Source of the DNA: Lepas anatifera
Taxonomy: Eukaryota; Arthropoda; Thecostraca; Lepadidae
Reading direction: 5' to 3'
Assembly (NCBI GenBank): GCA_034440635.1
Contig: JAOTON010001911.1
Location: 1,796,001-1,860,000 of the forward strand
Length of the DNA: 64,000 nt
The position numbers and the translations under genes are program-made. Below the pieces are notes generated by a model. It saw only the letters and a list, made by a program, of their open reading frames with translations, did not search any database and had not been told where the DNA came from. Shown here piece after piece: positions 48,660 through 59,880 of the stretch (position 1 is its first letter; every line of letters starts with the position of its first letter).

Positions 48660-50540
48660 CCCGCCCCCTGGTGGCTGCAGCCGGGTCCCTACTCCAAGTA
48701 GTTAATACCCTGTGGATGCAGACGGGCCTGCCATGGATGCAGTTCGTGTAACTGCAACCAGCCTCTGCCATGCTTGCCATGCGGGCCCCTGTGGTATCCT
48801 GGGCCCCTGTGGTCTGCCCGGGCCACAGTGTGCGAAGTATGGCATTTTCGACGAGATCTCGTCGGTGCGAGTGCCCTTGGAGTCAGGAGCGAGTGGTGCG
48901 AATTTTATCAGCCTGCTGCGAATTTGCAAGACTGGTGCGAGGAAGTTGACACTGAAAAAAATGACTGAATAGTTAGGAAGACACAGGAGGAGGCCTTATA
49001 AAAAGTCCTTAACTAACTAATAAGAGGTAGTATTGCATCGTGTGGGTAGGAATGTGTGCTTTTTCTCCCTGGTATATGGCAGATTGGTGCGAATTTTTTT
49101 AGGCTGGTGGTGCGACTCGTCTGGCCTGCTGCCATACTTTGCAGACTGGCCGGGTCCCATTTGGTCTGCACGGACTCCTTGTCTGCTAGTGCCCATTTTG
49201 TTCTGATCGAGCCCCTTGTGGTCTGCCCGGGCCTCCTGTGGTTTTCCCGGAACCCTTTTGGTCTGTCCGGGCCTCTGTGTGGCCTCTGCGGACCCCGTTT
49301 TGTCCGTTCGGGCCCCTTTTGTCTGCGCGGGCCCTCTGTGGTTTGCCCGGGCCCCTCCCAGTCTGCAAAGTATGGCACTTTTGGCGAGATCTTGTGGTGC
49401 GGACACCCTTCAGGTGGTTCGAACTTTGGAGCAAACAAATGCCCACTTTTGCTGTATGGTGCGAGGGAGCTCAAATCAAACGCCCACAGAGGTCTGAGAA
49501 GGGAGAAACTGGTAAAAACATCGAAATTTCCGGGTCAGTGAAATTTCTCACCAATGCTTGGTGTGAATTTTAGGCTGCTGGTGGTGCGAAAAATCTACAA
49601 GGCTGGTGCGGACTCGTCGGGTCTGCTGCCATACTTTCCAGACTGGGGCCCCTCTGTGGTTAGCCCGGCCCCTGTGTTCTGCTCGGGTCCCTGTGGTCTG
49701 CCCGGGTCCTTTCATCTGTCCAGGCCCCGTGTGGTCTGCCCGGGCCCGCTGCCCAGCCAGCAATTCCGACCGGGCCCAGAGCGGGCTGGGCCGGGCCCTG
49801 CCCGAGCCCTAAGACTCATAGCTGAGCCACATAGACTCGGGCTGAGCCCGACATTAGGTCGGGGGATGACAACTTGCCCGAGCGGTAGAGCCCGGTCTTG
49901 CTTGACCATGGGCTCTGCCCAGGCGCAGCGGAGCCGGACCGGGGCTGAGCCCATGTACGCGGGCTCTGCCCAGTCAAAGCCCAGCATATATCTGGCAGAG
50001 TCCAGCCAAATTGCTGGCTGTGTATGGTCTGCTCGGGCCCCTTGTGGGCATACCAGCGTCCTATGGTTTTCTGGGTTCCTGTGGTCTGCCCGGCCCCTTT
50101 GGTGTACTCAGGGGCGCGGTAGTGGAGTGGTCAGCGTAGCTGGCTTCCATTCAGCCGACCCGGGTTCAAGGCCCGGCGGCTTCCCTGAACAAGGAGCAAG
50201 CTGGCTCCCGAGAAACTCTTCCAACAGGGAAATAGTTGGCGACGCCATATGACCCTGGCAGTTGGTGCGTCGATAAGCCCCAAAAATTACTTTGGTGTAC
50301 TCAGGCCCTCTGTGGTCTGTCTGGGCCCCCTTGTGGTCTAAGAATATAGTGCAGAAACTGAAGCTGTTGTGTTAGTCGCGTATTTGCAGGAGTTCCTTAT
50401 TTGTTAGCAGTTTCGTGCCCCAGATGGTGTATCCGTGCTCCCTGTTGCCGAAACCGACCCCCTGCCATGCTTGCGGGCCCCTGTGATTTTCCCGGGCAAC
50501 GTGCGGCCGGTCCCATGCCTCCTGGAACATTCGGGGAAAA
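48660..50540. repeat. CCCGGGCCCCTGTGGTCTG array patches (about 20-bp unit)
   Basis: Patches at 48660-48835, 49130-49370, 49620-50100 and 50306-50540, built on GTCTGCCCGGGCCCCTGTG. They are separated by about 300-bp blocks with a shared theme (GGTGCGAATTTT, CATACTTTGCAGACTGG, GGCGAGATCT at 48840-48960, 49080-49150, 49370-49640), which themselves look like a longer-period repeat. Confidence 0.8.
50113..50289 (+). mobile_element. tRNA-derived SINE, full-length, with 16-bp TSD
   Basis: Perfect 16-bp TSD CTTTGGTGTACTCAGG (50097-50112 and 50290-50305). Head with A-box TAGTGGAGTGGTCAGCG and a perfect B-box GGTTCAAGGCC, then a central part (CCAACAGGGAAATAGTTGGC) and the family 3' domain GTTGGTGCGTCGATAAGCCC. 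It inserted into the GC-rich array of the surrounding hAT-type element, so it is younger than that array. Confidence 0.93.
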
Positions 50541-51229
50541 ATGATGGGGCGTGAGAAATGTCAGGCCCCCCATTCCTTTTGTACTGATCCTATATGAGGA
50601 TTGTAAAGGGAAATAGGCAGTACCACCTATTCATAGTACCCCTTGACCAGTACCCAGTGTTTTAAAATGTCATGAACTGGCAAGGTGAATGGATCAGAAA
50701 AAGGTGTCTTGATCATGTAAAATAAATATCAGTAGGTTTGATTTCCCCGCTGATAAAGGAATTTCGTACTTCGATCTCTACCTTTCATTTGTATCAAATT
50801 ATTCGCGATAATGCGATTTTGTTCCAGGTGTGAATGTTAAAATGGTTGGACAGTATAAACATAAGTCGGGTGCACAAAAGCGTAAAACAAAGAACATTCA
50901 AAACCGAGGGGCTGCTCTGGCAAAACTACCCAAACTTTGTTTTTTTTTAGGTAACCTATGAATCTAGAATCGTCTTGCTTATTTTGCAAACTGTTACAAA
51001 ATGACCCCGATCATATTTGCATTTAATCTCTAGCATTGTACGCGTCCACTTAAAGTAGTTCATATCACTACTATTTTTGGTACTTTGCAAGCTACGTTTA
51101 TTTATCGACCGCAAAAATTAAAACCCCAATTTAAAACTAAAAGTGCAATGTGTATAGTTTCCAGCAAAACGGTAAAGTAAGGTTGTAATTCCAATCCTTC
51201 TTTTCCTGATCATTGCCTTCCTCGGCCAG
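50541..51229. other. Ordinary unique-looking sequence inside the hAT-type element
   Basis: AT-rich, no gene or repeat seen. Confidence 0.5.
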
Positions 51230-51346
51230 GCCACCAGCTGGATCCCGTTTGCTAAAAGACCCTCCAGCATCCATCCCTCCTGCGTCGTCCGGGGCTGATC
51301 CCGTTGTACCTCCGGAGGAGAGCATCCCGCGTGGACGACGAAGACG
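51230..51346 (+). CDS. Exon-like segment inside the hAT-type element
   Basis: A strong polypyrimidine tract and acceptor (CCTTCCTCGGCCAG) precede a 117-bp open segment (PPAGSRLLKDPPASIPPASS, later PPEESIPRGRRR), and a consensus donor GACG|GTAAGTAG follows. The length is a multiple of three with symmetrical phase, so it could be skipped or included without frame change. The product would be proline-rich and disordered with a basic end. It lies 320 bp from the right end of a transposon, so it could be a captured host exon, an exonised transposon segment or chance; the minus strand is also open here. Confidence 0.42.
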
Positions 51347-51539
51347 GTAAGTAGACACCTACTTGTCCAATATCCTTACATAGTTTGGCAGCTCGTTCAA
51401 AAGTTTGGGTCTTCTGTCTACTTTTTAGGCTAAATAAAGCAAATCAGGAACAGTGACGAATAGCGCGCTAAAAATTGTTATTTAACCTTTGCAGTCAGTT
51501 TTCGACAACAAACGGTCGAAAATACGTTTTTTCGGTCAC

Positions 51540-51618
51540 ATTTTCATTAAAAAATACGGGCCCCCCATCATGTACGGGCCCCCCATCATGTACGGGCCCC
51601 CATCATGTACGGGCCCCC
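51540..51618. repeat. Short 17-19-bp tandem repeat
   Basis: ACGGGCCCCCCATCATGT repeated about four times, next to the right end of the hAT-type element. Confidence 0.85.
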
Positions 51619-51673
51619 TTTCGAGCCGGGTGCCCCCCAATCGAAAACATAAAGTTGCGCCCCTGGTGTACCG

Positions 51674-52228
51674 GTAAAGTTGTCTAGAAATGTTGACTTT
51701 GAGATCAATTTTAAGGCATTTGCAGGCCGAATTCCCAAAAATGAGAATAGGACTTCTGAAACAACTTTTTGTGACCTTGTGATCTAGCCAATAATTTTTT
51801 CGCGTACCTCCCTTTAATTGGTCGGATGCAGTTGCTGCGGCATGCTATATTGTAGGCGGTGAAATGACAGTGAGCCCACTTTGCGTTTTGATCGGGGACT
51901 TTTGACTGCGTACAATTTCGATTCCCAAGCTACCAAACAGTCGGAGAAGCGACTGGAGCCTCATAAATAGTCTCGACCGGGACTGCATTAGTACCAAACA
52001 GCTGTAATCGCACAACTACTCGCGTGACAAAGGCACATAGGCCATTGGGCGAGTACGTAATTTGACTCAACAACCGTTCATTACAGTATGGCAACGGTTT
52101 TGTGGCGACGGTAACGGACTCGCGCCGGAAACCGCACCGGCATTCCAGGTGCGTGGCTGGCTTTGGTGCTTTTGACCTGGTATCGCCGCTCCTCACGCTG
52201 CTTTTGGCCACTCTGGATCCATCGGAAG
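51674..52228. other. Unclassified spacer
   Basis: No gene or repeat recognised. Confidence 0.45.
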
Positions 52229-52380
52229 CGGTGGCGGACACAAGGGAGGCAGGGGCTCAAGCCCCCCCCCCGCGAAATGGTTGAGTGCCTATAGTTAGTA
52301 CATAGGCGGATGCTGTTCCGAGGCAATGGTGGGAAAGGCTCGAGTCCCTTAGCCCCCCATAAGTGCTGGATCCGCCACTG
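52229..52380. mobile_element. Small hAT MITE
   Basis: 152 bp. The left CGGTGGCGGACA and the complement of the right (CAGTGGCGGATCCAGC) are partial TIRs. Flanks ATCGGAAG (52221-52228) and ATCAGGAG (52381-52388) match at six of eight positions. Confidence 0.55.
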
Positions 52381-52903
52381 ATCAGGAGCCTCGGTTAGAA
52401 TCCCACGTCAGTTCACTGTTTTGGCGAAAGGAGGAGTCGATGCCGGGAGCTCCGACGCGCTCGGTGGAGCCTCCAAGCTGCGAAGATTTCCTGGTTCCAG
52501 CTTTATATCAGAGCGGCCACTGGGCACCTGGTAGCTTGGAGCACAGGCGAACAGAGGACTTGCAGCACTTTCTTTTTATTTAAGATACAAAAAGTACAGC
52601 GGCGCCAGTATGGTCAAAAGGGGTACGCCAAACTCACTTCCCCTATTCCGAACCCGTTAAATCCCAGCGGTAATTAACATTGTGGTTATTGATTGGGCAC
52701 GACCACAACAAACAAAACTGCTGAATACAGAAGGCTTTGAAACAATTATCTCAAACTAACTAATGAATAACCTCCTAAATCCGTCCCGAATGTCAAGATT
52801 TTACGTGGCAATCCACATCTGACGCACATTGATTTTGACATCCTAACGCTTGAGTTTTGACATCTTTCCTAAAAAATAATAACAGACGGAAAAAGTTGTT
52901 TTA

Positions 52904-53072
52904 GGCAGGCGGATCCACCCATCGACCCCAGGCGCCCCCTGAAAGGTCGATGGCGCCCCCTGAGTATCGGCGCCCACCTGATAGGTTTTGCCGCCCAAAA
53001 GTGGAGCCCCTGGTTGGGATGGTGGCGCCATTCCCCGTCCACCCCCGACCGGCACTCTTGGATCTACCTATG
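52904..53072. mobile_element. hAT MITE, CATAGGCGGATCC family, reversed and degraded
   Basis: Opposite orientation to 11585-11820: the right end GGATCTACCTATG and interior GGCGCCCCCTGAAAGGTCGA, CACCTGATAGGTTTTGCC match that element's complement. No TSD could be matched; the left end is blurred. Confidence 0.72.
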
Positions 53073-53153
53073 CTAAAAGCAGGCAATAATCATCCTTTTT
53101 CAAACACTTCATGTAACTTAGGTTGATGTTAGAGACTGAAGGTATGATAGGTA

Positions 53154-53465
53154 CATTGGCGGACGCAGAGGAGGGGGAAATTCCGGCCATGCCCCCCAGC
53201 GCTGGCGAGGGGGCAAACTATTTTTGGCCCCCAAACGCCGGATAAATTTTTGAAAAAAGTTGTTTACACTAGTCTGTAGAGCAAAACAAATCTTCGAGAG
53301 CGATCATGTACTTGGAGAGGTAGCTTATACTAGGTCTGTCGAGAACTGAAAAAGGGTGTTTACACTAGGTCTGTAGAGCAAAAAAAATCGCTCCCACCCC
53401 CTCCCCCCCAGGAGGAGAGGCAGACATGGGTTTGCCCCCCAAACTCGGGTCTGCGTCCGCCCCTG
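53154..53465. mobile_element. 312-bp hAT MITE, GGCGGACGCAGA family
   Basis: TIRs CATTGGCGGACGCAGA and the complement of TCTGCGTCCGCCCCTG, with a perfect 8-bp TSD GATAGGTA (53146-53153 and 53466-53473). The interior contains a tandem duplication (GTTTACACTAG(G)TCTGTAGAGC twice, plus a partial third copy). Confidence 0.92.
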
Positions 53466-53473
53466 GATAGGTA

Positions 53474-55418
53474 TTAGGCACACGATGGGTATGGGGACTG
53501 GCACGTGGTAGTGACAATGCAAGTGTCATTGCCTAATTTTTGGCACAAATGAAAACATTAGCTTGAAGAATGATTTCCGGAATATGCTTTATGCTACCTG
53601 CATATTGCGTATGCTTACGTTCTGTGTATTTCTTTACCAATTTCTTCACCCTTTATTCGTCGAACTTTGAAATCACATTCAGTGCACACACAATCTCACG
53701 ACTCTGCCCCTAAGTTATGTTCATCCCGTGGTACCTGCTTGCGAAATTAGCACACTCACTTCCGATCTTCCCACTGCAGACAGACTCCGATGAGTGAGGC
53801 CAACACCCTTCAGAGTGGTTAACTAAGTCCTTTGAAGATGCCGCTGGCGAAGAGGCACACACCCGCACCATCCCCTTGGGGACGCATGCAACACACGGCA
53901 GGCTGCCGAAGCACAGCAGCCAGACTGCTTGCCGGGATCTGGCTGATTGCTGGACTTTCTCCACGCGGCAGTGCGAGGTGTAAAAGGAGTAAAACTATTA
54001 GAAATGAGGTCAGGATTAGCCTGCTCTGCGAGATTTTAACTCCCGTTATATTCTGCACAAAGAGCAGCTGGGTGCTAGAGCTTGATCACCAAATCCGTCG
54101 TTTAATGTTGGCATGTTACACAAAGTTAGAGTAAGCAGGAAATAATGATGTTCATAGATGGAGGCTGAAAGCATAGGGACAGATGCCAGAAACTTCGCTA
54201 AGCTCCTAATGAATGGCTTACATTTTTATCCGTTGGAAAAAACAGAAATGTTGAGGCCCTCATTTGTCAGCAGCCGATTTGAAACAATTCAAAGTCGTTA
54301 TGACGGAGGACATTTATCGAAAAGGCATATGTGATATTACAAGAAGTCGCCCCGTAGAAAGCAGTTTCGTCCAGCAGGTGGCTTCGAACTGAGTGCATCC
54401 AGAGCCTGAGAGCGTCCTTGGCGGTGCTGCCAATCTGGTCTGAAAATGTCGCCAAACTGGTCTGAAAATGTCCATTTGTGAAATTGCAGGCGAGGCTTGC
54501 TGGTGGCACGGCCGACGTACACCACGCACCCCTGTGGGTCACGCGCACAACAGATTTGGCTCCAGACGCTCAGTCGTCTGACTTCATGATTAATGCGTGG
54601 AAACTAGCCTGACATCAGCCAGGGAAATACAACTTATTATTCTCTAGACTTTGTAAAGCAAGGCTTTTCATGTGGCGATATTTCTGTCCCTCCACAATTA
54701 GATTACAACGGAATGCAATATTGGATCTCGGAGGGCGCAATAGTGTCCACTAATTGCCCTACACTCGAGGATCGTCTGACGCACAAAGGAGACCAATACC
54801 GTAAATTATCCCTGGAGCTTTGAGATGAGGCGGAAGATTGACCGACGTCGGGTAATTTTCCGGCTTTCAGCTCCCATTATGCTGTTTTTGGCTTCGCGAC
54901 TGGCCCAGATACCGCGAAAGACGTAGTGCATCCAATATAATCTGTTTCGTTATTATTGCTTCTCGGTGTTTTTGGAGGCTTTTTAGTCGGTCCTGGCATA
55001 TGCAGTTGAAATACATCCTAATGCCATCTGCCAGGCAGACAGTTATGGTGGGAGAGGTTTTGATCAGAAATGCATATATGTGGCAGCGGTGGATTGGACG
55101 CTTGCTGACTCTCAGAAGTTGATAGATTCTGGGCAGCCGCAGTGAGGAGCGTGATTATACGTTGATACGATACACTTTGGCCTATCTCCTCGAATCCAGG
55201 ATACGAAATGGAGCCAATTCAAAGTGTTTTTATATTCTGGCACCACCCTTCATCACAGTTGCAGTGTTGGTAATGCATATATATCCACTATAACTAGAGA
55301 TGACAGCCTGCACATACCATTTTGATGTCCGTTTGATGATGTTTTGTTGCCTAAACGGGCATTGCTGTTTAGTACACGATGACCCTCTGGCTATAGCGGA
55401 TTACGTATTTTACCCCTG
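53474..55418. other. Mostly unclassified
   Basis: A minus-strand frame (about 54016-53819) starts after an acceptor-like TCTCGCAG with a strongly hydrophobic run (FLIVLLLLHLAL) and then a Cys-containing segment, but has no ATG or known family. A 19-bp tandem repeat (TGGTCTGAAAATGTC twice) lies near 54436-54470. Confidence 0.35.
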
Positions 55419-55499
55419 TCTCCACGAAGTGGCGTAGCCAAGGGGGGTCCTTGGGGTCCGCGGACCCCCCCTTGGCCTGACCTTATGCACTGGAAAACA

Positions 55500-58247
55500 C
55501 GAGCATTGGTCTCAGGGGCCCCCTGAGCTTGGCCTCAGGGGCCCTCCGAGCTCGATCTCAGGCCCCCGAGGTTGGTCTCAAGGGACCTCCGAGCTTGGTC
55601 TCAGGGGGCCCCCAAGCTTGGTCTTACGGGCCCCCTGATCTTGGTCTCAGGGGGCCCCCGAGCTCGGTCTCAGGGCCCTGAGCTTGGTCTGAGGGAGCGC
55701 CTGCTTGGTCTCCGGGGCCCCCGAGCTTGGTCTCAGGGGGCCCCCGAGCTTGGTCTCACGGGCCTTCCGAGCTTGGTCTCAGGGGCCCCCGATCATCGGT
55801 ATTGAGGACTCCACAGTATCTAACATTGATTTCGGGAGGGCCCTGAGCTTGGTCTCAGGGGGCCCCGAGCTTTGTCTCAGGGGCCCCCCGAGCTTGCTCT
55901 CATGGGACCTCCGAACTCGGTCTCAGGGGCCCCTGATCATCGGTATCGGGACTCTAGGTAACCAGATATTGATCTCGGGGGCCCCTGAGCTCGGTCTCAG
56001 GGACCCCCGATCTTGGTCTCAGGGTCCCCTAGCTTGGTCTCACGGGCCTCCTGAGCTTGGTCTCAGGGGGCCCTGAGCTCGGTCTCAGGGGGCCCCGAGC
56101 TTGGTCTCAGGGCCCCTGAGCTTGGTCTCAAGAGACCTCCGAACTTGGTCTCAGGGGCTTTCCGAGCCTGGTCTCAGGGGCCCTCGATCATCGGTATCGA
56201 GAGCTCCAGAGTACCAAACATGGATCTCAGGGGCCCCTGAGCTCGGTCTCAGGGGCCCCTGAGCTTAATCTCACGGAATTTTTTATCTTCGTCTCAGAGG
56301 CCTCCGAGCTTGGTCTTAGGGGTCCCCGGGCTCAGTCTCAGGGGCCCCCGAGCTCGCTGTCAGGGCCCCCAGGTTGGTCTCAGGGGACCCCCGAACTTGG
56401 TCTCAGAGAACCCTGATCATCGGTATCGAGACTCTAGGGAACCAGACATTGTTCTCGTGGGGCCCACTGAGCTCGGTTTCAGGGGCCCCCGAGTTTTAGT
56501 CTCACGGGCCTTTCGATCTTGGTTTCAGGGTCCCCTAGCTTGGTCTCAGGGACCCTGAGCTTAGTCTCAGGGGACTTTCTATCTTGGTCTCAGGGGGCCC
56601 TCCGAGTTTGGTCTCAGAGGACCTCAGAGCTCAGTCTCAGGGGCCCCCGAGCTTTGTCTGAGGGGACCCCCGAACTTGGTCTCAGGGGGCCCCTGATCAT
56701 CGGTGTCGAACTCTAGGGAACCAGACATTGTTCTGGGGGGAGGGGCACTGAGCTCGGTCTCAGGGGCCCCCGAGCTTGGTCTCAGGGACCCCGAGCTTTA
56801 GTCTCACGGGCCTTTTGATCTTGGTCTCAGGGACCCCGAGCTGAGTCTCAGGGGCCTTTCTATCTTGGTCTCAGGGGGCCCTCCGAGTTTTGTCTCAGGG
56901 GGCCTCAGAGCTCGGTTTCAGGGCCCCCGAGCTTGGTCTCAGGGGACCCCCGAACTTGGTCTCAGGGGGCCTCTGATCATCGGTATCGAGACTCTAGGGA
57001 ACCGGACATTGATCTCGGGGCCCCCTGAGCTCGATCTCAGGGGCCCCCGAGCTTGGTCTCAGGGACCCCCGAGCTTTAGTCTCACGGGCCTTTCGATCTT
57101 GGTATCAGGGTCCCCCTAGCTTGGTCTCAGGGACCCCGAGCTTAGTCTCAGGGGCCTTTCTATCTTGGTCTCAGGGGGCCCTCCGAGTTTTGTCTCAGGG
57201 GCCTCAGAGCTCGGTCTCAGGGGCCCCCGAGCTTGGTCTCAGGGGACCCCCAAACTTGGTCTCAGGGGCTCCCGAGCTTGGTCTCACGGACCTTTCGATC
57301 TTGGTCTCAGGCGGCCCCCTAGCTTGGTCTCAGGGACCCCCGAGCTTAGTCTCAGGGGCCTTTCTATCTTAGTCTCAGGGGACCCTCCGAGTTTGGTCTC
57401 AGGGGCCCCGAGCTTGGTTTCAGGGGGCCCCCGATCATCGGTATTTAAGGCTCCAGAGTACCGAACATTGATCTCAGGGGCCCCTGAGCTCGGTCTCAAG
57501 GGCCCCCGAGTTTGGTCTCAGGCCCCCCGAGCTTTAGTCTCATGGGCCTTTCGATCTTGGTCTCAGGGGGCCCCGGGCTTGGTGTCACGAGGCCCTCCGA
57601 GTTTGGTACCAGGGGGCCCCCGAGCCTGGTCTCAGGCCCCCGAGCTTGGTCTCAGGGGGCTCCTCGAGCTTGGTCTCAGGTCCCCCCAAGCTTGGTCTCA
57701 GGGGCCCCGAGCTTGGTCTCACGGGTCTTTCGATCTTGGTCTTAGGGGGCCCCAGAGCTGGTCTCAGGGATCCCCCGAGCATTGGTATCGATGGCTCCGG
57801 AGCAGCGAACATTGATCTCGGGAAGTGGGGGGGGGGGGACAATACTGATCTCGGGGTATCCCCCGGCTATCGATATCGAGGGGACTTATGAGCGAGGCCC
57901 GAGAATTGGCCCCATGGGACCCAGAGTTTGGTCTCAGGGGCCCAGGCTTGGGCTCAGGGTCCCCGAGCATTGGTATCGAGGGGCTCCAGAGTACCGAGCA
58001 TTAGTCTCGGGGGCCTTCGAATGTTGATCTGGCCCCCCAAACAACGGTGTCGAGTTACTCCTGAGAAAAGTGCAAGCATAGGCCTAAGGATGCCCCCGAA
58101 CCTGATCTAAGCGGAACCCCGAGCTTGGTCTTAGGAGCCCCGCGCATCAGTATCCAGGGGCTCCGGAGTATTGGTATCGGGGGGGAGGAGCAATGATTTC
58201 AGGGGCCTCCAAGCGCTGATCTCGGCGGGCCCCGCAATGTGTGGATG
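55500..58247. repeat. GAGCTTGGTCTCAGGGGCCCC array with 280-bp higher-order period
   Basis: A basic unit of about 22 bp, CCGAGCTTGGTCTCAGGGGG, with many variants. A distinct block GATCATCGGTATCGAGACTC recurs; the copies at 56415, 56695 and 56975 are spaced exactly 280 bp, others less regularly (55791, 55935, 56186, 57433). Open frames on the plus strand (LVSGAPELGLRGP-like) are repeat products. Confidence 0.93.
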
Positions 58248-58299
58248 CAGTGGCGTAGCCAAGGGGTTCTAGGAGTCCGAGAACCCCCTTTGGGCCAAT

Positions 58300-59880
58300 C
58301 TAAACCACTGCAAAGCATTCTCTGATCACGGGGCCCCCAGAATCAGTCTCAGAAGCCCCTGAAGATTCGTTCTCAGGGCGTCCCGAGTCGGCCTCAGGGC
58401 CCCGCCCTGAGGGTCAGTCTCAAGACCCCCAAAAGTAGATTTCAGGGGGTCCCTGAGAGTTAGTCTCAGGGGATCCCGAAAGTCGGTCTCAGGGGCCCCG
58501 AGAGTCGGTCTCAGGGGGCCGAGCTCGTCCTAGGGTCCCCAGAGAGTGGTTCTCAGGACCCCGCGACAGACTAGTTCAGGGGCTCCATGAGAGTCAGTCT
58601 CAGAGAACCCCAAGGGTCGGTCAAGGGGACCCTGAGAGTCAGTCTTAGAGGACCCCCGATATTCGGTCCCATACTCTTACGGGCGTCTCTCTCAGGAGTC
58701 AATATTTACTTTCAGGTGGCCCCGAGAGTTAATCTAGGGGTACGAGAGCTAGTCTCATTTGATCCGCAGAGTGCTAATCTCAGGAGGCCCCTGAGGGGTA
58801 ATCTTGGGAACCCTCGAGATTTAGCCTGAGACTGTGCCCCCCCTAGTTGTTGCATAAGAGGCCCCGAGAGTCAATCTCAGGGAGCACCTAAAAGTTAGTC
58901 TCAGAGTGCTCCCGGGAGCTAGTCTCCGGTTCGTCCAAGAGCTAATTTTGGGGCTTTGAGAGTAATTCCCAGAGGTGCTTCCGAATTTTGGTCTCACGGC
59001 TCCGAGTTAGCCTTAGACCTCTGAGGGCTAATCTGGGCTTCCGAGAGGCAGTCTCGGGAGTGCCGTGCCAAATACTCAGTTTCAGGGGTGCTTCCACGCC
59101 TCCCTCCTCGAGTGTTAGTCTCAGGGGGCGACCCAGGGTTAGTCTCAGAGGGCTGTCGGAAGTCATTCCCCGTCCCCTCCCCCCACCCCAAAGACAGCCT
59201 CAGAGGACCCCAAGAGCTAATCTGGATGGCCACGATAGTCAGTCTCAGCCCCCTCCAGAGTAAATCTGGGGGGGGGGGCCCAATAATTAGTCTCAGAGGT
59301 GCTGCCGAATAACTAATCTCAGGAGCCCCGAGAGATTCTCAGGGGCCCCCAGTTTTGATCAAGAGGCGCCGTGAATCAGTATCAGAGACTCCCTGAGATC
59401 TAATCGGGAGAGGGGCCGGAAATTAACCTTGTGAGTAGCGCCAAGTGTTGGTCTTAGGCAGCCCCAGAGCTAGTCTCAGGTCCCCCAAGAACTGATCTCG
59501 GAAACCCGAGTTATTTTCAGGGGACCTTTCAGTTCTAGTGTAAGGAGGGCCGGAGATCTAATCGCAGAGATCCGACAATTAGTCTCACGAGGTCTCCAGT
59601 AGTTAGTCTCAGGGGTCCCCAGAAGCTGCCCTCAAGTGTCCCCAAAAGCTAGTCTCAGCGAGCATTCCTCACCTTCCTCCCCCTCCCCTCAAAGTTATCC
59701 TCAGGGCCCCACGAGAGTAAGTTCCAGGGAGTCCCAGTAGGTAGTCTCATGGTACCCCCAAATGCTGGTTTTGGGGGACGTAAGTACGGATTTGCGGGAA
59801 GTGTTGTTTTCGGGGGTCCCTGATACTGGTTTCGGCGCCATGTCAAGTGCTAGGCCCCTGGAGATCTCTGCTCGACTCAG
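58300..59880. repeat. GAGAGTTAGTCTCAGGGG array (about 27-bp unit)
   Basis: Degenerate units on GAGAGTNAGTCTCAGGGGNCCCC, related to but distinct from the array to its left, and starting after the second CAGTGGCG terminus at 58248. Confidence 0.88.

Larger units (their letters stand above)
44454..51665. mobile_element. 7.2-kb hAT-type element filled with a GC-rich array
   Basis: The left end CAGGGGCGCAAGTTTCCATA and the complement of the right end (CAGGGGCGCAACTTTATGTT) are inverted repeats, and an exact 8-bp TSD GTGTACCG flanks both (44446-44453 and 51666-51673). CAGGGGCG-type termini with 8-bp TSDs are characteristic of hAT transposons. No transposase frame is present. Most of the inside is a CCGGGCCCC-based tandem array (44480-47490 and patches at 48660-50540). 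There are also a SINE, a hairpin and one exon-like segment. Later events inside: the SINE insertion and a possible MITE at 47490-47657. Confidence 0.88.

Noticed and set aside
54337..54525. VVYVGRATSKPRLQF as a Penelope/GIY-YIG endonuclease start
   Set aside because: Only the first few residues fit; the catalytic Arg and downstream motifs are missing.
55572..57891. Frames up to 216 residues (LVSGAPELGLRGP-like)
   Set aside because: Translation of the 22-bp array; many overlapping frames open simultaneously.
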